A stretch of 64,000 nucleotides of DNA from NCBI RefSeq assembly GCF_004570865.1, contig NZ_SPQS01000013.1:62001-126000 (forward strand). Reading direction: 5' to 3'. The notes under the pieces are model-generated. The model was given only the letters and a program-made list of their open reading frames with translations. It made no database searches and was not told the DNA's origin. Within the stretch, counting starts at the first letter, position 1; every line of letters begins with the position of its first letter. The position numbers and the translations under genes are program-made. Below, piece by piece: positions 52,470 through 61,452 of the stretch. The stretch is from Bradyrhizobium frederickii (GTDB lineage: Bacteria > Pseudomonadota > Alphaproteobacteria > Rhizobiales > Xanthobacteraceae).

Positions 52470-53317
52470 AGCTCCCCTCCTTGCGCGAAGTCGGGACCGA
52501 AGCGCGGCTCCTGCTGATCGGCATTCCCGTCTTCCTGTGGACGATGATCCCGATCTATCACATGTTCCTGTTTGCGATCTCCCCGAAGGAGGACGCGTTC
52601 TCGGGCAAGCTGTGGCCGGATCACCCGACGCTGCACAACTTTCACATCGTGTTCTACCAGGAGCACTATTTCCTGCGCGACTTCTGGATCCAGTTCTGGA
52701 ACTCGACTGTGATCGCGCTGGCCGCCGGCGCACTGACCTTGTTCATCGCGACCGCCGCCGCATTCTCGATCTCGCGGCTTAAGGTGCCGGGCGGCCGCTG
52801 GGTGATGAATCTCGCGCTGTTCACCTACTTCATCCCGGCGGCGTTCCTCGCCGTGCCGATGTACCGGACCATGGGCAATTACGGCCTGCTCAACAATCAC
52901 TGGTCGCTGATTCTGGCGATGGTGACGATCGCCTCGCCTTACGCGATCTGGGTGCTGAAGCAAGCGTCCGACAAGCTGCCAGTCGAGCTCGACGAGGCCG
53001 CCGTGATGGACGGCGCGACCACGCTGCAGCTGTTCCGCTTGGTCTATGTGCCGCTGATGATGCCCTCGCTGGTCGCGATCGGCACCTATGCGGTGCTGCT
53101 GGCCTGGAACGAATATCTTTACGCATTCCTGCTCTTGTCCAAGGACACCGACATCACGCTGCCGGTCGCGCTCGGCAACTTCCTCGCCGCCGACGATTCG
53201 CCCTGGGAGCTGTTGATGACCACCGGCTTCATCTACGCGCTGCCGCCGGCCGCAGTCTATTACGCCTTCAAGCGCTACATGGTGGGCGGGCTGACCGCGG
53301 GCGCGGTGAAGTCTTAA
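52466..53317 (+). CDS. Sugar-type ABC transporter permease (MalG-like)
   Basis: A 283-residue six-helix permease; the EAA loop is ELDEAAVMDGATTLQLFRLVYVPLMMPS. The ATG at 52466 overlaps the stop of the preceding permease. A dispersed repeat follows the stop, and then the convergent potI-like gene. The ATPase is missing; a PotG-type ATPase gene lies close by, but on the opposite strand and in another operon. Confidence 0.92.
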   Translation: MKLPSLREVGTEARLLLIGIPVFLWTMIPIYHMFLFAISPKEDAFSGKLWPDHPTLHNFHIVFYQEHYFLRDFWIQFWNSTVIALAAGALTLFIATAAAFSISRLKVPGGRWVMNLALFTYFIPAAFLAVPMYRTMGNYGLLNNHWSLILAMVTIASPYAIWVLKQASDKLPVELDEAAVMDGATTLQLFRLVYVPLMMPSLVAIGTYAVLLAWNEYLYAFLLLSKDTDITLPVALGNFLAADDSPWELLMTTGFIYALPPAAVYYAFKRYMVGGLTAGAVKS

Positions 53318-53325
53318 GCCCCCTT

Positions 53326-53411
53326 CGTCATTGCGAGCGCAGCGAAGCAATCCAGGATCTTTCCGCGGAGAGACTCTGGATTGCTTCGTCGCAAGGGCTC
53401 CTCGCAACGAC
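53326..53411. repeat. Dispersed repeat (GCGAAGCAATCCAG type), copy c
   Basis: CGTCATTGCGAGCGCAGCG opens the element, and CAATCCAG/CTGGATTG arms surround ATCTTTCCGCGGAGA, as in the copy at 17873-17952. It lies between convergent operons. Confidence 0.8.
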
Positions 53412-53420
53412 AGCCCGATC

Positions 53421-54233
53421 CTACAGCGGCGCTGCGCTCTCGCCCTGCGAGCTCGACAGCTTCGAAGCGAGCGAGGCGATGACGATGACGAGCGCGATCA
53501 GGGCGATCACCAGCGTGCAGATCGCGTTGATCTCGGGCTTCACTCCCAGCCGCACCTCGGAATAGATCCGGATCGGCAGCGTCGCCGAGCCGGGGCCGGT
53601 GGTGAAGCTCGCGATCACGAGATCGTCCAGCGACAGCGTGAAGGCCAGCATCCAGCCGGCGACGATCGCCGGCGCGATCAGTGGCAGCGTGACGGCCACG
53701 AACGCGCGGACCGGGTTGCAGCCGAGGTCCATCGCGGCTTCCTCCAGCGAACGGTCGAGCGAGCCGAGGCGGGACTGCACCACCACGGCGACGAAGCACA
53801 TCGTCAGCGTGGTGTGGGCGATGGTCACGGTCCAGAAGCCGCGCTCGGCGTTGAGCGCCACGAACAGCAGCAGCAGCGACAACCCCGTGATCACCTCGGG
53901 CATCACCAGCGGCGCATAGAGCATGCCGGAGAACAGCGTGCGGCCGCGGAACCGCTCGCCGCGCGACAATGCGACCGCGGCGAGCGTGCCGAGCAGCGTG
54001 GCAATGGTCGCGGATGAGACCGCGACCCGCAGGCTCATCCAGGCCGCCTCGATCATGGCGCGGTCGTTGAAGAACTCGTGATACCAGCGCAGCGACCAGC
54101 CGCCCCAGACCGTCACCAGACGCGAGGCGTTGAAGGAATAGATGACGAGGATGAGGATCGGCAGATAAAGGAACGCGAGCCCCAGCGCGAGCGAGGCGAT
54201 GTTGAAGCGGGACAGGCGGGAGGCCTTGCGCAT
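53421..54233 (-). CDS. potI: Polyamine-type ABC transporter permease (PotI/PotC-like)
   Basis: A 270-residue six-helix permease. The EAA loop is SLEEAAMDLGCNPVRAFVAVTLPLIAP. YLPILILVIYSFNASRLVTVWGG near the start is typical of PotC/PotI. The ATG at 54233 lies 4 bp after the potH stop and follows GGGACG. It ends the potGHI set. Confidence 0.88.
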   Translation of the reverse strand: MRKASRLSRFNIASLALGLAFLYLPILILVIYSFNASRLVTVWGGWSLRWYHEFFNDRAMIEAAWMSLRVAVSSATIATLLGTLAAVALSRGERFRGRTLFSGMLYAPLVMPEVITGLSLLLLFVALNAERGFWTVTIAHTTLTMCFVAVVVQSRLGSLDRSLEEAAMDLGCNPVRAFVAVTLPLIAPAIVAGWMLAFTLSLDDLVIASFTTGPGSATLPIRIYSEVRLGVKPEINAICTLVIALIALVIVIASLASKLSSSQGESAAPL

Positions 54234-54237
54234 CGTC

Positions 54238-55152
54238 TCAGCGTCCCTGTTCCAGCTGCCGCTTCTGCAGGCGCTCATACAGCAACAGCGGCACCAGCAG
54301 CACGGCCAGCAGCACGATGGCGGCGGCAGAGGCGACCGGCCAATCCTTGTTGGTGAAGAATTCGAGCCACAGGGTCTGGCCGATCATCAGCGAATTGGAG
54401 CCGGCCAGAAGATCCGGAATGACGAACTCGCCGACGATGGGAATGAAGCATAGCAGCACACCGGCGCCAACGCCGGGCAGCGACAGCGGAAAGGTGACCA
54501 GCCAGAACACCTGCCAGGGCGCTGCCCCAAGATCGGCGGCCGCCTCCTCCAGCGCCGGCTCCATCTTGGCGAGCGTGGCGTAGAGCGGCAGGATCATGAA
54601 CGGCAAGTAGGAATAGACGATGCCGATATACATCGCGCTGTCGGTGGAGAGCCAGACCACGGGCTGGCTGACCAGGTGCAGCGCCAGCAGGATCTGGTTG
54701 AGCAGGCCGTCGTGCTGGAGGATGTTGATCCAGGCATAGATACGGATCAGGAACGAGGTCCAGAAAGGCACGATCACCAGCACCATCGCCACCGCCTGCC
54801 AACGCTTCGGCAGCCGCGCCATGCCATAGGCGATGGGATAACCGATCAGGAGCAGAAGCGCGGTCGCCGTGACAGCGACGGTAAGGCTGCGCAGATAGGC
54901 GAACATGTAGATGTCGTCGGAGGCGAGCAGCCTGAAATTATCGAACGACAGCGCGGCCAGGGCCGCCTTGAGTGCGTCCCACCCCGCCGTCGGATCGAAC
55001 ACCGGCTCGTAGGGCGGCTGCGCGATCGCCGTCTGCGACAGGCTGATCTTCAGCACAAAGGCGAACGGCACCAGGAAGAACAGCACCATCCAGACATAGG
55101 GAGCGATCGCGGCGAAGCGCGCTGGGCGCGCGAAGATGCGGCGGGCGCTCAT
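54238..55152 (-). CDS. potH: Polyamine-type ABC transporter permease (PotH/PotB-like)
   Basis: A 304-residue six-helix permease with the EAA loop ALEEAAADLGAAPWQVFWLVTFPLSLPG. The helix start YVWMVLFFLVPFAFVLKISLSQTAI and the GEFVIPDLLAGSNSLMIGQ segment are typical of PotB/PotH. Its ATG overlaps the potG stop (ATGA). Confidence 0.9.
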   Translation of the reverse strand: MSARRIFARPARFAAIAPYVWMVLFFLVPFAFVLKISLSQTAIAQPPYEPVFDPTAGWDALKAALAALSFDNFRLLASDDIYMFAYLRSLTVAVTATALLLLIGYPIAYGMARLPKRWQAVAMVLVIVPFWTSFLIRIYAWINILQHDGLLNQILLALHLVSQPVVWLSTDSAMYIGIVYSYLPFMILPLYATLAKMEPALEEAAADLGAAPWQVFWLVTFPLSLPGVGAGVLLCFIPIVGEFVIPDLLAGSNSLMIGQTLWLEFFTNKDWPVASAAAIVLLAVLLVPLLLYERLQKRQLEQGR

Positions 55153-56318
55153 GATTGCAGCACCACGCAATCGTCGGGCGTGAACCAGGCGACCACATGC
55201 TGGTTCAGGCTGTAGGCATCGACGTCGATGCGCGCATTGTTGGCGACGGACGCCTGCACCGTTCCGCCGGTGTCGAGCTTCACCTTGTAGGTGGTGGTGC
55301 CGCCGAGATAGCAGATGTCGGCGATCACGCCATCGAGCCGGTTGATCGCCGTCTCACGGCCGGCCTCGCTCACCGGGCCGTGCCGCGACAGCTTGACCTT
55401 CTCGGGACGGATCGCGACCGCCAATCTTCCCGCGCCGACCGGCTCACGCGGCTCGGCCACCACCAGCGCCCCCGCATCGCGCGTGCCAATGATCAGACGA
55501 TGACCGTCGCGCAATTTGGACTCGCCGTCGAACAGATTGACGTCGCCGACGAACTCCGCGATCCAGCGCGAGCGCGGCGCCTCGTAGAGCTGGCGCGGGC
55601 TCGCGACCTGCGCGAGCTTGCCTGATTTCATCACGCCGATCCGGCTCGCCATCGTCATCGCCTCCTCCTGGTCGTGGGTGACGATGATGAAGGTCATGCC
55701 GAGCCGGCGCTGCAGCTCCATCAGCTCGCCTTGCGTGCTCTCGCGCAGCTTCTTGTCGAGCGCCGCGAGCGGCTCGTCGAGCAGCAGCAATTGCGGGCGG
55801 CGGGCCAGCGCGCGGGCCAGCGCCACGCGCTGGCGCTGGCCCCCGGAGAGCTGGTCCGGCTTGCGCTTCTCGAGCCCTTCGAGCTTCACCAATGCGACCA
55901 TCTCGGCCACGCGGGTGGCGATGTCGGCACGCGCCATGCCTGCGCGCTTCAGGCCGAAGGCGATGTTGTCGCGCACCGACAGATGCGGAAACAGCGCGTA
56001 GTTCTGGAACATCATGTTGATCGGCCGCTCATGCGGCAACGCCTGCGCGATGTCCTTGTCCCCGAGCAGGATTCGCCCCTCGTCCGGCGCCTCGAAGCCG
56101 GCGAGCATGCGCAGCAACGTGGTCTTGCCGCAGCCGCTGGGCCCAAGCAGCGCGAAGAACTCGCCGGCCTTGATGTCGAGCGATACGCCATCCACGGCGC
56201 GGAACGTCCCAAAGGTCTTGGCGACGGCCTCGATGCGCAGCAGCGGCTGGCCGGCTGCGACCGCGTCTCCATCGGCCGCACCCGTCGCGCCGTGCGTTTT
56301 GGGCAATTCGTCCGTCAT
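55149..56318 (-). CDS. potG: Polyamine-type ABC transporter ATPase (PotG/PotA-like)
   Basis: A 389-residue ATPase: Walker A GPSGCGKTT, signature LSGGQRQR, Walker B LLLLDEPLAALD, then a C-terminal TOBE domain (RPEKVKLSRHGP, GTTTYKVKLDTGG). The ATG at 56318 follows GGCAGGAAAC. It starts the potGHI operon. The periplasmic PotF is not found on either side within the window. Confidence 0.92.
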   Translation of the reverse strand: MTDELPKTHGATGAADGDAVAAGQPLLRIEAVAKTFGTFRAVDGVSLDIKAGEFFALLGPSGCGKTTLLRMLAGFEAPDEGRILLGDKDIAQALPHERPINMMFQNYALFPHLSVRDNIAFGLKRAGMARADIATRVAEMVALVKLEGLEKRKPDQLSGGQRQRVALARALARRPQLLLLDEPLAALDKKLRESTQGELMELQRRLGMTFIIVTHDQEEAMTMASRIGVMKSGKLAQVASPRQLYEAPRSRWIAEFVGDVNLFDGESKLRDGHRLIIGTRDAGALVVAEPREPVGAGRLAVAIRPEKVKLSRHGPVSEAGRETAINRLDGVIADICYLGGTTTYKVKLDTGGTVQASVANNARIDVDAYSLNQHVVAWFTPDDCVVLQS

Positions 56319-56440
56319 GTTTCCTGCCAACCCCGATTCCGCCGCACGCTAGCGTTCGATCGGCTTTTGCTCAACCGGGTCGGGGGAAGTCGTGCCAAAT
56401 TGGCCTTCATGCGGACGCCAAAAGGCGTATAGTCACAAAC

Positions 56441-56671
56441 ATGACCAAGTTGTTGGACCAGGCCCTGGAGATCGCGCGAAGTCTGCCGGCAGATGCACAG
56501 GACGATATTGCCCGGGTCGTCCTGCAACTCGCCGGCGCGGAAGCATCTGCTCACGTCATCCTCTCGGATGATGAGAGGTCAGCGATTGCCACATCCAAGC
56601 AGGCGGCCAAACGAGGCGAATTCGCAACCGAGGCTGAAGTCCGCGCCACTTGGGCCAAGCACGGCCTGTGA
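56441..56671 (+). CDS. Putative antitoxin of a ParE/RelE-type pair
   Basis: A 76-residue protein. The N-terminal helix (LLDQALEIARSLPADAQDDIARVVLQLAG) and the C-terminal LSDDERSAIATSKQAAKRGEFATEAEVRATWAKHGL (positions ~41-76) match small antitoxins paired with RelE/ParE toxins, whose tail wraps the toxin. Its stop overlaps the toxin start (GTGA). It probably represses its own promoter. Confidence 0.8.
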   Translation: MTKLLDQALEIARSLPADAQDDIARVVLQLAGAEASAHVILSDDERSAIATSKQAAKRGEFATEAEVRATWAKHGL

Positions 56672-56979
56672 AACTCCGCTACACGCTCCCGGCGCTCGCC
56701 GACCTCGATTCCATCTTGACCTACATCGCGGAAGCGTCGCCTCAGGGAGCAGCGCGCGTTCAAAAGCGCCTTCAGGACGTGATCGGTCTATTGCTGGTGC
56801 ATCCCGAGATCGGTCTGCGAACCGATGATCCGGACATTCGAAGGCTAACTGCGACGCCCTACCCGTTCCTCGTCTTCTACGAGGTTGGGAGCGAGGAGAT
56901 TGTCATCCACGCCATCCGTCATGAGATCCCGGCGGGATGCCGGGCACGCGCTGCTCAAGTTAGTTCAGATTTGCCATGA
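56668..56979 (+). CDS. ParE/RelE-family toxin
   Basis: A 103-residue toxin. KLRYTLPALADLDSILTYIAEASPQGAARV is the typical N-terminal strand-helix, and the C-terminal RRLTATPYPFLVFYEVGSEEIVIHAIRH the core sheet. The GTG at 56668 overlaps the antitoxin stop. By homology it may target gyrase (ParE) or ribosomal mRNA (RelE); sequence alone favours ParE. It overlaps the convergent glpD stop by 20 bp. Confidence 0.82.
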   Translation: MKLRYTLPALADLDSILTYIAEASPQGAARVQKRLQDVIGLLLVHPEIGLRTDDPDIRRLTATPYPFLVFYEVGSEEIVIHAIRHEIPAGCRARAAQVSSDLP

Positions 56980-58420
56980 ACGCGGCCAGCGCCTCACGAT
57001 CCGCTGCCGGCATGGTCAGGCCGAGCTTGGACCGGCGCCACAGGACATCATCCGGAAAGCGCGCCCATTCGCGGGTCATGAGATAGCGCACCTCGGCCCC
57101 GGTCAGCTCGGGCCCGAAGGCGGGACCGAGCTCGCCGCGGGTCTTGGCCTCCCCCAGCACGGCGGCCAAGCGCGAGCCATAGGCGGCGACGAGGCGCTGG
57201 GCCTGCGCTTCGGAGAGAAAGCGCCAGCGATCGCGCGCAAGGTCGACTTCGGTGTCGAAACGGTCCCAGGCGAAATCGCCGCCGGGCAGCGCGGCCCCCG
57301 CAGTCCAGGGCGGTGACATCGGATAGAACGGCGTCAGCTTCGTCACCGCCCGCTCGGCGCGCAGACGCGAGGTGGTGACGTCGCCGCCGAACATCGTGAT
57401 CAGCGGCGCCTTGCGCCGGCGCGCGTGGAATAAAGTCGTGCCGTCACCTCGCCGTGCGGACGCCGGCGTCAGATTGACCCCGGAGACCGTCCGGACCACA
57501 TCGGCCGGGGCGACGCGCTCCCGGAAATAGCGGCTGACCGCCTCGCAGAGATAGCTGACATCGGCCCCCCGCATCGCGACGATGGCGGGATCGCCGGTAA
57601 ACTCGTTCGTGACAGTGCCGATCAGCGTGAACTCCCGCTCGAAAGGGGAGGCGAAGATCAGGCGTCCGTCGCTGTTCTGGAAGACGTAGACGTTGTCGGA
57701 ATCGAACAGCCTGGGCACGATGATCTGGCTCATCTGCATGGGCGCTGCGGCGGGTTGCGGCTGGCGCAGCACCGTCTCCGCGACCGTCGACGCCCACGCC
57801 CCGCTGGTGTTGGCCAGCGCACGGGTCGTGATCGTACGACGATGGCCGCGATCGACCACCGCGAGCCGCCAGATGTCTGTTCTGTCGGCACGCACGCAGC
57901 GCGCGCCGGTCCGGATCGCAGCACCGCGTTCGGCCGCGTCCAGCGCCGTGAGCACCACCAGGCGGGAATCGTCGACGACGCAGTCCGAATATTCGAAGGC
58001 CGTGCCGAACGGGCGCTTCAGCGCGTTGCCGACCGGATGATGCGTGATGTCGATGGAGGCTGATGGCGGCAGGCCGCTTGGGCTGGAGAGCCTGTCATAG
58101 AGCAACAGGCCGGCGCGCAGCAGCCACGGCGGACGCGCGTCGGAATGCGCGGGGATCACAAAGCGCATCGGCCGGACCAGATGCGGCGCGATGACGAGCC
58201 AGATCCGGCGCTCGGCCAGCGCCCGGCGCACCCGCCAGAACCCGCGCCGCTCCAGCACCGACAGATCGCCGTGGATCAGCCGGGGTGTCGCTGAGGACGC
58301 CGCGCCGCCGAGATCGCCCTGCTCGAACAGGACGACCCGCAGACCGCGGCCGGCCGCATCGCGCGCGAGGCTGACACCGTTCAGACCGCCGCCGATGATC
58401 GCAAGGTCGTAATCCGCCAT
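56960..58420 (-). CDS. glpD: Glycerol-3-phosphate dehydrogenase GlpD
   Basis: A 486-residue FAD enzyme at the inner membrane that oxidises glycerol-3-phosphate to dihydroxyacetone phosphate. The N-terminal FAD fold is YDLAIIGGGLNGVSLARDAAGRGLRVVLFEQGDLGGAASSA (positions ~3-43). Further signs are LIHGDLSVLE and VVDDSRLVVLTALDAAERGA. The ATG at 58420 is used. No glpK, glpF or glpR is adjacent. It overlaps the toxin gene end by 20 bp. Confidence 0.92.
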   Translation of the reverse strand: MADYDLAIIGGGLNGVSLARDAAGRGLRVVLFEQGDLGGAASSATPRLIHGDLSVLERRGFWRVRRALAERRIWLVIAPHLVRPMRFVIPAHSDARPPWLLRAGLLLYDRLSSPSGLPPSASIDITHHPVGNALKRPFGTAFEYSDCVVDDSRLVVLTALDAAERGAAIRTGARCVRADRTDIWRLAVVDRGHRRTITTRALANTSGAWASTVAETVLRQPQPAAAPMQMSQIIVPRLFDSDNVYVFQNSDGRLIFASPFEREFTLIGTVTNEFTGDPAIVAMRGADVSYLCEAVSRYFRERVAPADVVRTVSGVNLTPASARRGDGTTLFHARRRKAPLITMFGGDVTTSRLRAERAVTKLTPFYPMSPPWTAGAALPGGDFAWDRFDTEVDLARDRWRFLSEAQAQRLVAAYGSRLAAVLGEAKTRGELGPAFGPELTGAEVRYLMTREWARFPDDVLWRRSKLGLTMPAADREALAAFMANLN

Positions 58421-58466
58421 GAGGCCGTCGAGAAGGAGCAAAGCGCCCCATCATCTCTAGAACCAT

Positions 58467-58562
58467 TTCCGTTCCGATGAAATCGGAACGGAATAGATCT
58501 GGATTCTTATTCTTGACGCGTTCTCTTGACGCGAACCGGTGTCCACTTCGCTCGAAAACGCT
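58467..58562. repeat. Intergenic hairpin and GAACCGGTGTCC element
   Basis: A perfect 12-bp stem (TTCCGTTCCGAT at 58467-58478 and its inverse at 58482-58493) is followed by TGACGCGAACCGGTGTCCACTTCGCTCG, split here by position 58532-58555. I recall both parts as a common intergenic element of bradyrhizobia. It lies upstream of glpD and downstream of the GGDEF-EAL gene. Confidence 0.55.
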
Positions 58563-61250
58563 CTAGCCGGTCTTGAGCGCAAGCTCCATGACCTCGGCGC
58601 GACCGACCAGACCGGCATATTTGCCGATCGGCGACGGCTTGCCGAGTAGATAGCCTTGCACGCCGTCGCAGCCCTCCTTGGCGAGGAAGGCGAGCTGCTC
58701 GATCGTCTCGACGCCCTCGGCGACGATCGACATGTCGAGGCCGTGGCCGAGATCGATCACCGCGCGGACGATCGCAGCCGATTGCGGGTTGCGGCCGAGA
58801 TTGATGATGAAGGCGCGGTCGATCTTGATCTTGTCGAACGGGAACGCCTGGAGGTAGCTCAGCGAGGAATATCCGCTGCCGAAATCGTCCATGGAGATGC
58901 GCACGCCGAGCGCCTTGAGGCGTCGCAGCAGCGCGAGACCCCGGTCGAAATCTTCGATCAGCACGCCCTCGGTGATCTCAAGCTCGAGCCGGCCGGGCGC
59001 AAGGCCGGTCTCGATCAGGATCGAATGGACGAGGCCAACCACGTCGCCGTGCATGAACTGCGCCGGCGACAGATTGACCGCGACCTGGAGCGGTTTCGGC
59101 CAGGACGCCGCCTCGCGGCAGGTCTCGCGCAGGATCCACTCGCCCATTTCGACGATCAGGCCGCTTTCCTCCGCGATCGGGATGAATTCGGCCGGCGAGA
59201 CCTGGCCGCGCACCGGATGCTGCCAGCGCGCCAATGCCTCGAAGCCGATGATCTCGCTCTCGGCGACGCTGCCGCCCGCGGCCCCCTGCGGCTGGAAGGC
59301 AAGCGAGAGCTCGCCGTTCTTGATCGCCATCGACAGGTCCTGATGCAGCACGCGGCGATCGCGGATCTGCTGGTCCATTTCCGGCTGGTAGAGGCTGATC
59401 GTGCCGCGGGACTTCTGCTTGGCGCGGAACAGCGCCGCACCGGCATTGGCAAGCAGCGAGGCGCCGTCGGCGCCATTGTGCGGGAAGACCGCCATGCCGG
59501 TGGTGGCGCCGGCGCGGACCGCTCGGCCGTCGATCTGGAATTCCTTCGCGACGGCTTCGCCGAGATGCTGCGCCAGCGCAAGGCCGGAATCCGGCTGCTT
59601 GCCGTCGATGATGAGGCCGAATTCGTCCCCGGAGAGGCGCGCGACCACGCCGCCGCGGGCGGAGTCCTGAAGCCGCTGGGCCACCTCGATCAGGAGCTTG
59701 TCGCCGAGTGCGTGGCCGAAGACGTCGTTGACCTCCTTGAGACCGTCGAGGTCGACGCAGAGCACGGCGAACTCCTCGTCGGTACCCTCGCAGGCCTCGA
59801 TCATCTGGGTCAGCGCCTGAAGGAAGGCCGCACGGTTCGGCAGATCGGTGAGGCCGTCGTGATAGGCCATGTGCGCCATGCGCGACTCGGTCTGCCGGCG
59901 GTCGGTGACGTCCTCGTGGGTCTTGATCAGATATTGCGGCTCGCCGGTGTCGCCGAGCACGGTGGCGCGGCGGGTCAGGAACAGCCGCAGGCCGTCCTTG
60001 GTGGAGATCGGATGCTCCTCGGTGATCATCCCGCGTTTCTTGATCGCGGCCTCGTCGCGCGCGATGATCAGCTTGGCTTCCTTGGGGTTGAAGATGTCGG
60101 ACGCCGTCAGGCCCGTGGCTTCCTCGCGCCGGCGATTGAGGATCGTCTCCGCGCTGCGGTTGGCGAGCAGATAGCGGCCATCCTTGACCTGCTCGACGAT
60201 CAGCGCCACCGGGATGTTGTCGACCACCAGTTCGAGGAACTTCTTGGTGCTCTCCAGCTCCTTCGACAGCGAGCGGCGGTCGGTGATGTCCTCGAACACG
60301 AGCATCAGGAATTCAGGCTTGTTGCTCTCGTTGCGGACCACGATCCGGATCGAGGCGACCATGCGCCGCTCGCCGCCGCGGTCGACCTCGAATTCGTTGC
60401 GGAACTGGCCGTCCGGCGAATCGAGTGCTGCCCGGTCGGTCGCCTCGATGCTGTCCGCCGAAGCGGATTCGAACAGCTCTCGCGCCTTCTTGCCGACGAC
60501 GTAGTCGCGCGAGAAGCCCCAGAACCGCTCATAGGCGCGGTTGGCGAAGATATAGCGGCCGTCCTCGATGTTCTTCGCAGCCACGCAGGCCGGAACATTG
60601 TCCAGCAACGTTTCGAGAAACTGCTTGGTCGAGGCGAGCTGCCGCGACAGCTTGCGCTGCTCGCTGACGTCGAGATGCGTTGCCACCGAGCCGCCGTTCG
60701 GCAGCACGAAATATTTCACCAGGATGGCCCGACCGTCCGGAAGTTCGGTGATCAGGCCATTGGTGCTGGCCGCCTTCTCATAGAACTCGTCGTCGGAGGC
60801 GCCGCCGAGCACCCCGCGCCTACGTCGCAGGTCGAGCAGCTCATAGCCGTTCATGTTAGGCCAGAGATCCGAGCGCGTCAGGCCGTAGATCTCGAGATAG
60901 CGGTCGTTGCAGAAGATGATGCGGCGTTGCGCATCCGTCATCACCACGCCCTGATTGAGATTGTTCATGGCGGAGGAGACGAAGGCGTTGCGCCGCAGCT
61001 GCAAACGTCTGGTCCGGCGCAGCGAGGAATGAATCCACAGCGAGATCGCGGCAAGGAAGGCGCAGACGACGATGCCTGCGATCAGGGCTTCCCAGACCAT
61101 GTTGGGGTCGAGCTGACCAAGATAGCTCGGCGCGGCAAAGCCGTCCGACAGCGCAAGGGCGCGCGCGGGCGCAACCGTGCCGGCGAGGCACACAACGGCC
61201 TGCACAGCAATCGGAAGCGTGCTGCCCTCGTGCCAGTTCTTCTCAGCCAT
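58563..61250 (-). CDS. PAS-GGDEF-EAL cyclic-di-GMP signalling protein
   Basis: An 895-residue inner-membrane sensor. An N-terminal signal/anchor region, a membrane helix near residue 45 (ALIAGIVVCAFLAAISLW), then three PAS domains (GVVMTDAQRRIIFCNDRYLEIYG, ACVAAKNIEDGRYIFANRAYERFWG, ALIVEQVKDGRYLLANRSAE). The GGDEF domain near residue 540 reads SGDEF, a change that often still allows activity but may weaken it. The EAL domain near residue 670 is complete (GFEALARWQHP, MDDFGSGYSSLSYL, KIDRAFI, IVAEGVET), so c-di-GMP breakdown is likely. It stands alone. Confidence 0.93.
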   Translation of the reverse strand: MAEKNWHEGSTLPIAVQAVVCLAGTVAPARALALSDGFAAPSYLGQLDPNMVWEALIAGIVVCAFLAAISLWIHSSLRRTRRLQLRRNAFVSSAMNNLNQGVVMTDAQRRIIFCNDRYLEIYGLTRSDLWPNMNGYELLDLRRRRGVLGGASDDEFYEKAASTNGLITELPDGRAILVKYFVLPNGGSVATHLDVSEQRKLSRQLASTKQFLETLLDNVPACVAAKNIEDGRYIFANRAYERFWGFSRDYVVGKKARELFESASADSIEATDRAALDSPDGQFRNEFEVDRGGERRMVASIRIVVRNESNKPEFLMLVFEDITDRRSLSKELESTKKFLELVVDNIPVALIVEQVKDGRYLLANRSAETILNRRREEATGLTASDIFNPKEAKLIIARDEAAIKKRGMITEEHPISTKDGLRLFLTRRATVLGDTGEPQYLIKTHEDVTDRRQTESRMAHMAYHDGLTDLPNRAAFLQALTQMIEACEGTDEEFAVLCVDLDGLKEVNDVFGHALGDKLLIEVAQRLQDSARGGVVARLSGDEFGLIIDGKQPDSGLALAQHLGEAVAKEFQIDGRAVRAGATTGMAVFPHNGADGASLLANAGAALFRAKQKSRGTISLYQPEMDQQIRDRRVLHQDLSMAIKNGELSLAFQPQGAAGGSVAESEIIGFEALARWQHPVRGQVSPAEFIPIAEESGLIVEMGEWILRETCREAASWPKPLQVAVNLSPAQFMHGDVVGLVHSILIETGLAPGRLELEITEGVLIEDFDRGLALLRRLKALGVRISMDDFGSGYSSLSYLQAFPFDKIKIDRAFIINLGRNPQSAAIVRAVIDLGHGLDMSIVAEGVETIEQLAFLAKEGCDGVQGYLLGKPSPIGKYAGLVGRAEVMELALKTG

Positions 61251-61452
61251 CAGCCACCCGCGATTTCAACGTCGGATTGTCTGGCTTCACGGGTTTGGAT
61301 CGGGTAAACGCCTGTACGCGCAACAGAAAAATGTGACGTGAAATACGGCAATTGGCCTGACATGATAAATTCTTCCTTAACGGAAAACGGCCCCGCGCCA
61401 TTCGTTCCAGGTCTTACGCCACCGGCGCTCCCAGCGGGCATGCTGCACAACC

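Noticed and set aside
58656..61307. An 883-codon open frame on the plus strand opposite the GGDEF-EAL gene
   Set aside because: It is fully antisense to a gene with clear domains. Its translation is rich in Arg, Asp, Leu and Val, as expected from the mirrored high-GC codon pattern, and has no family features.
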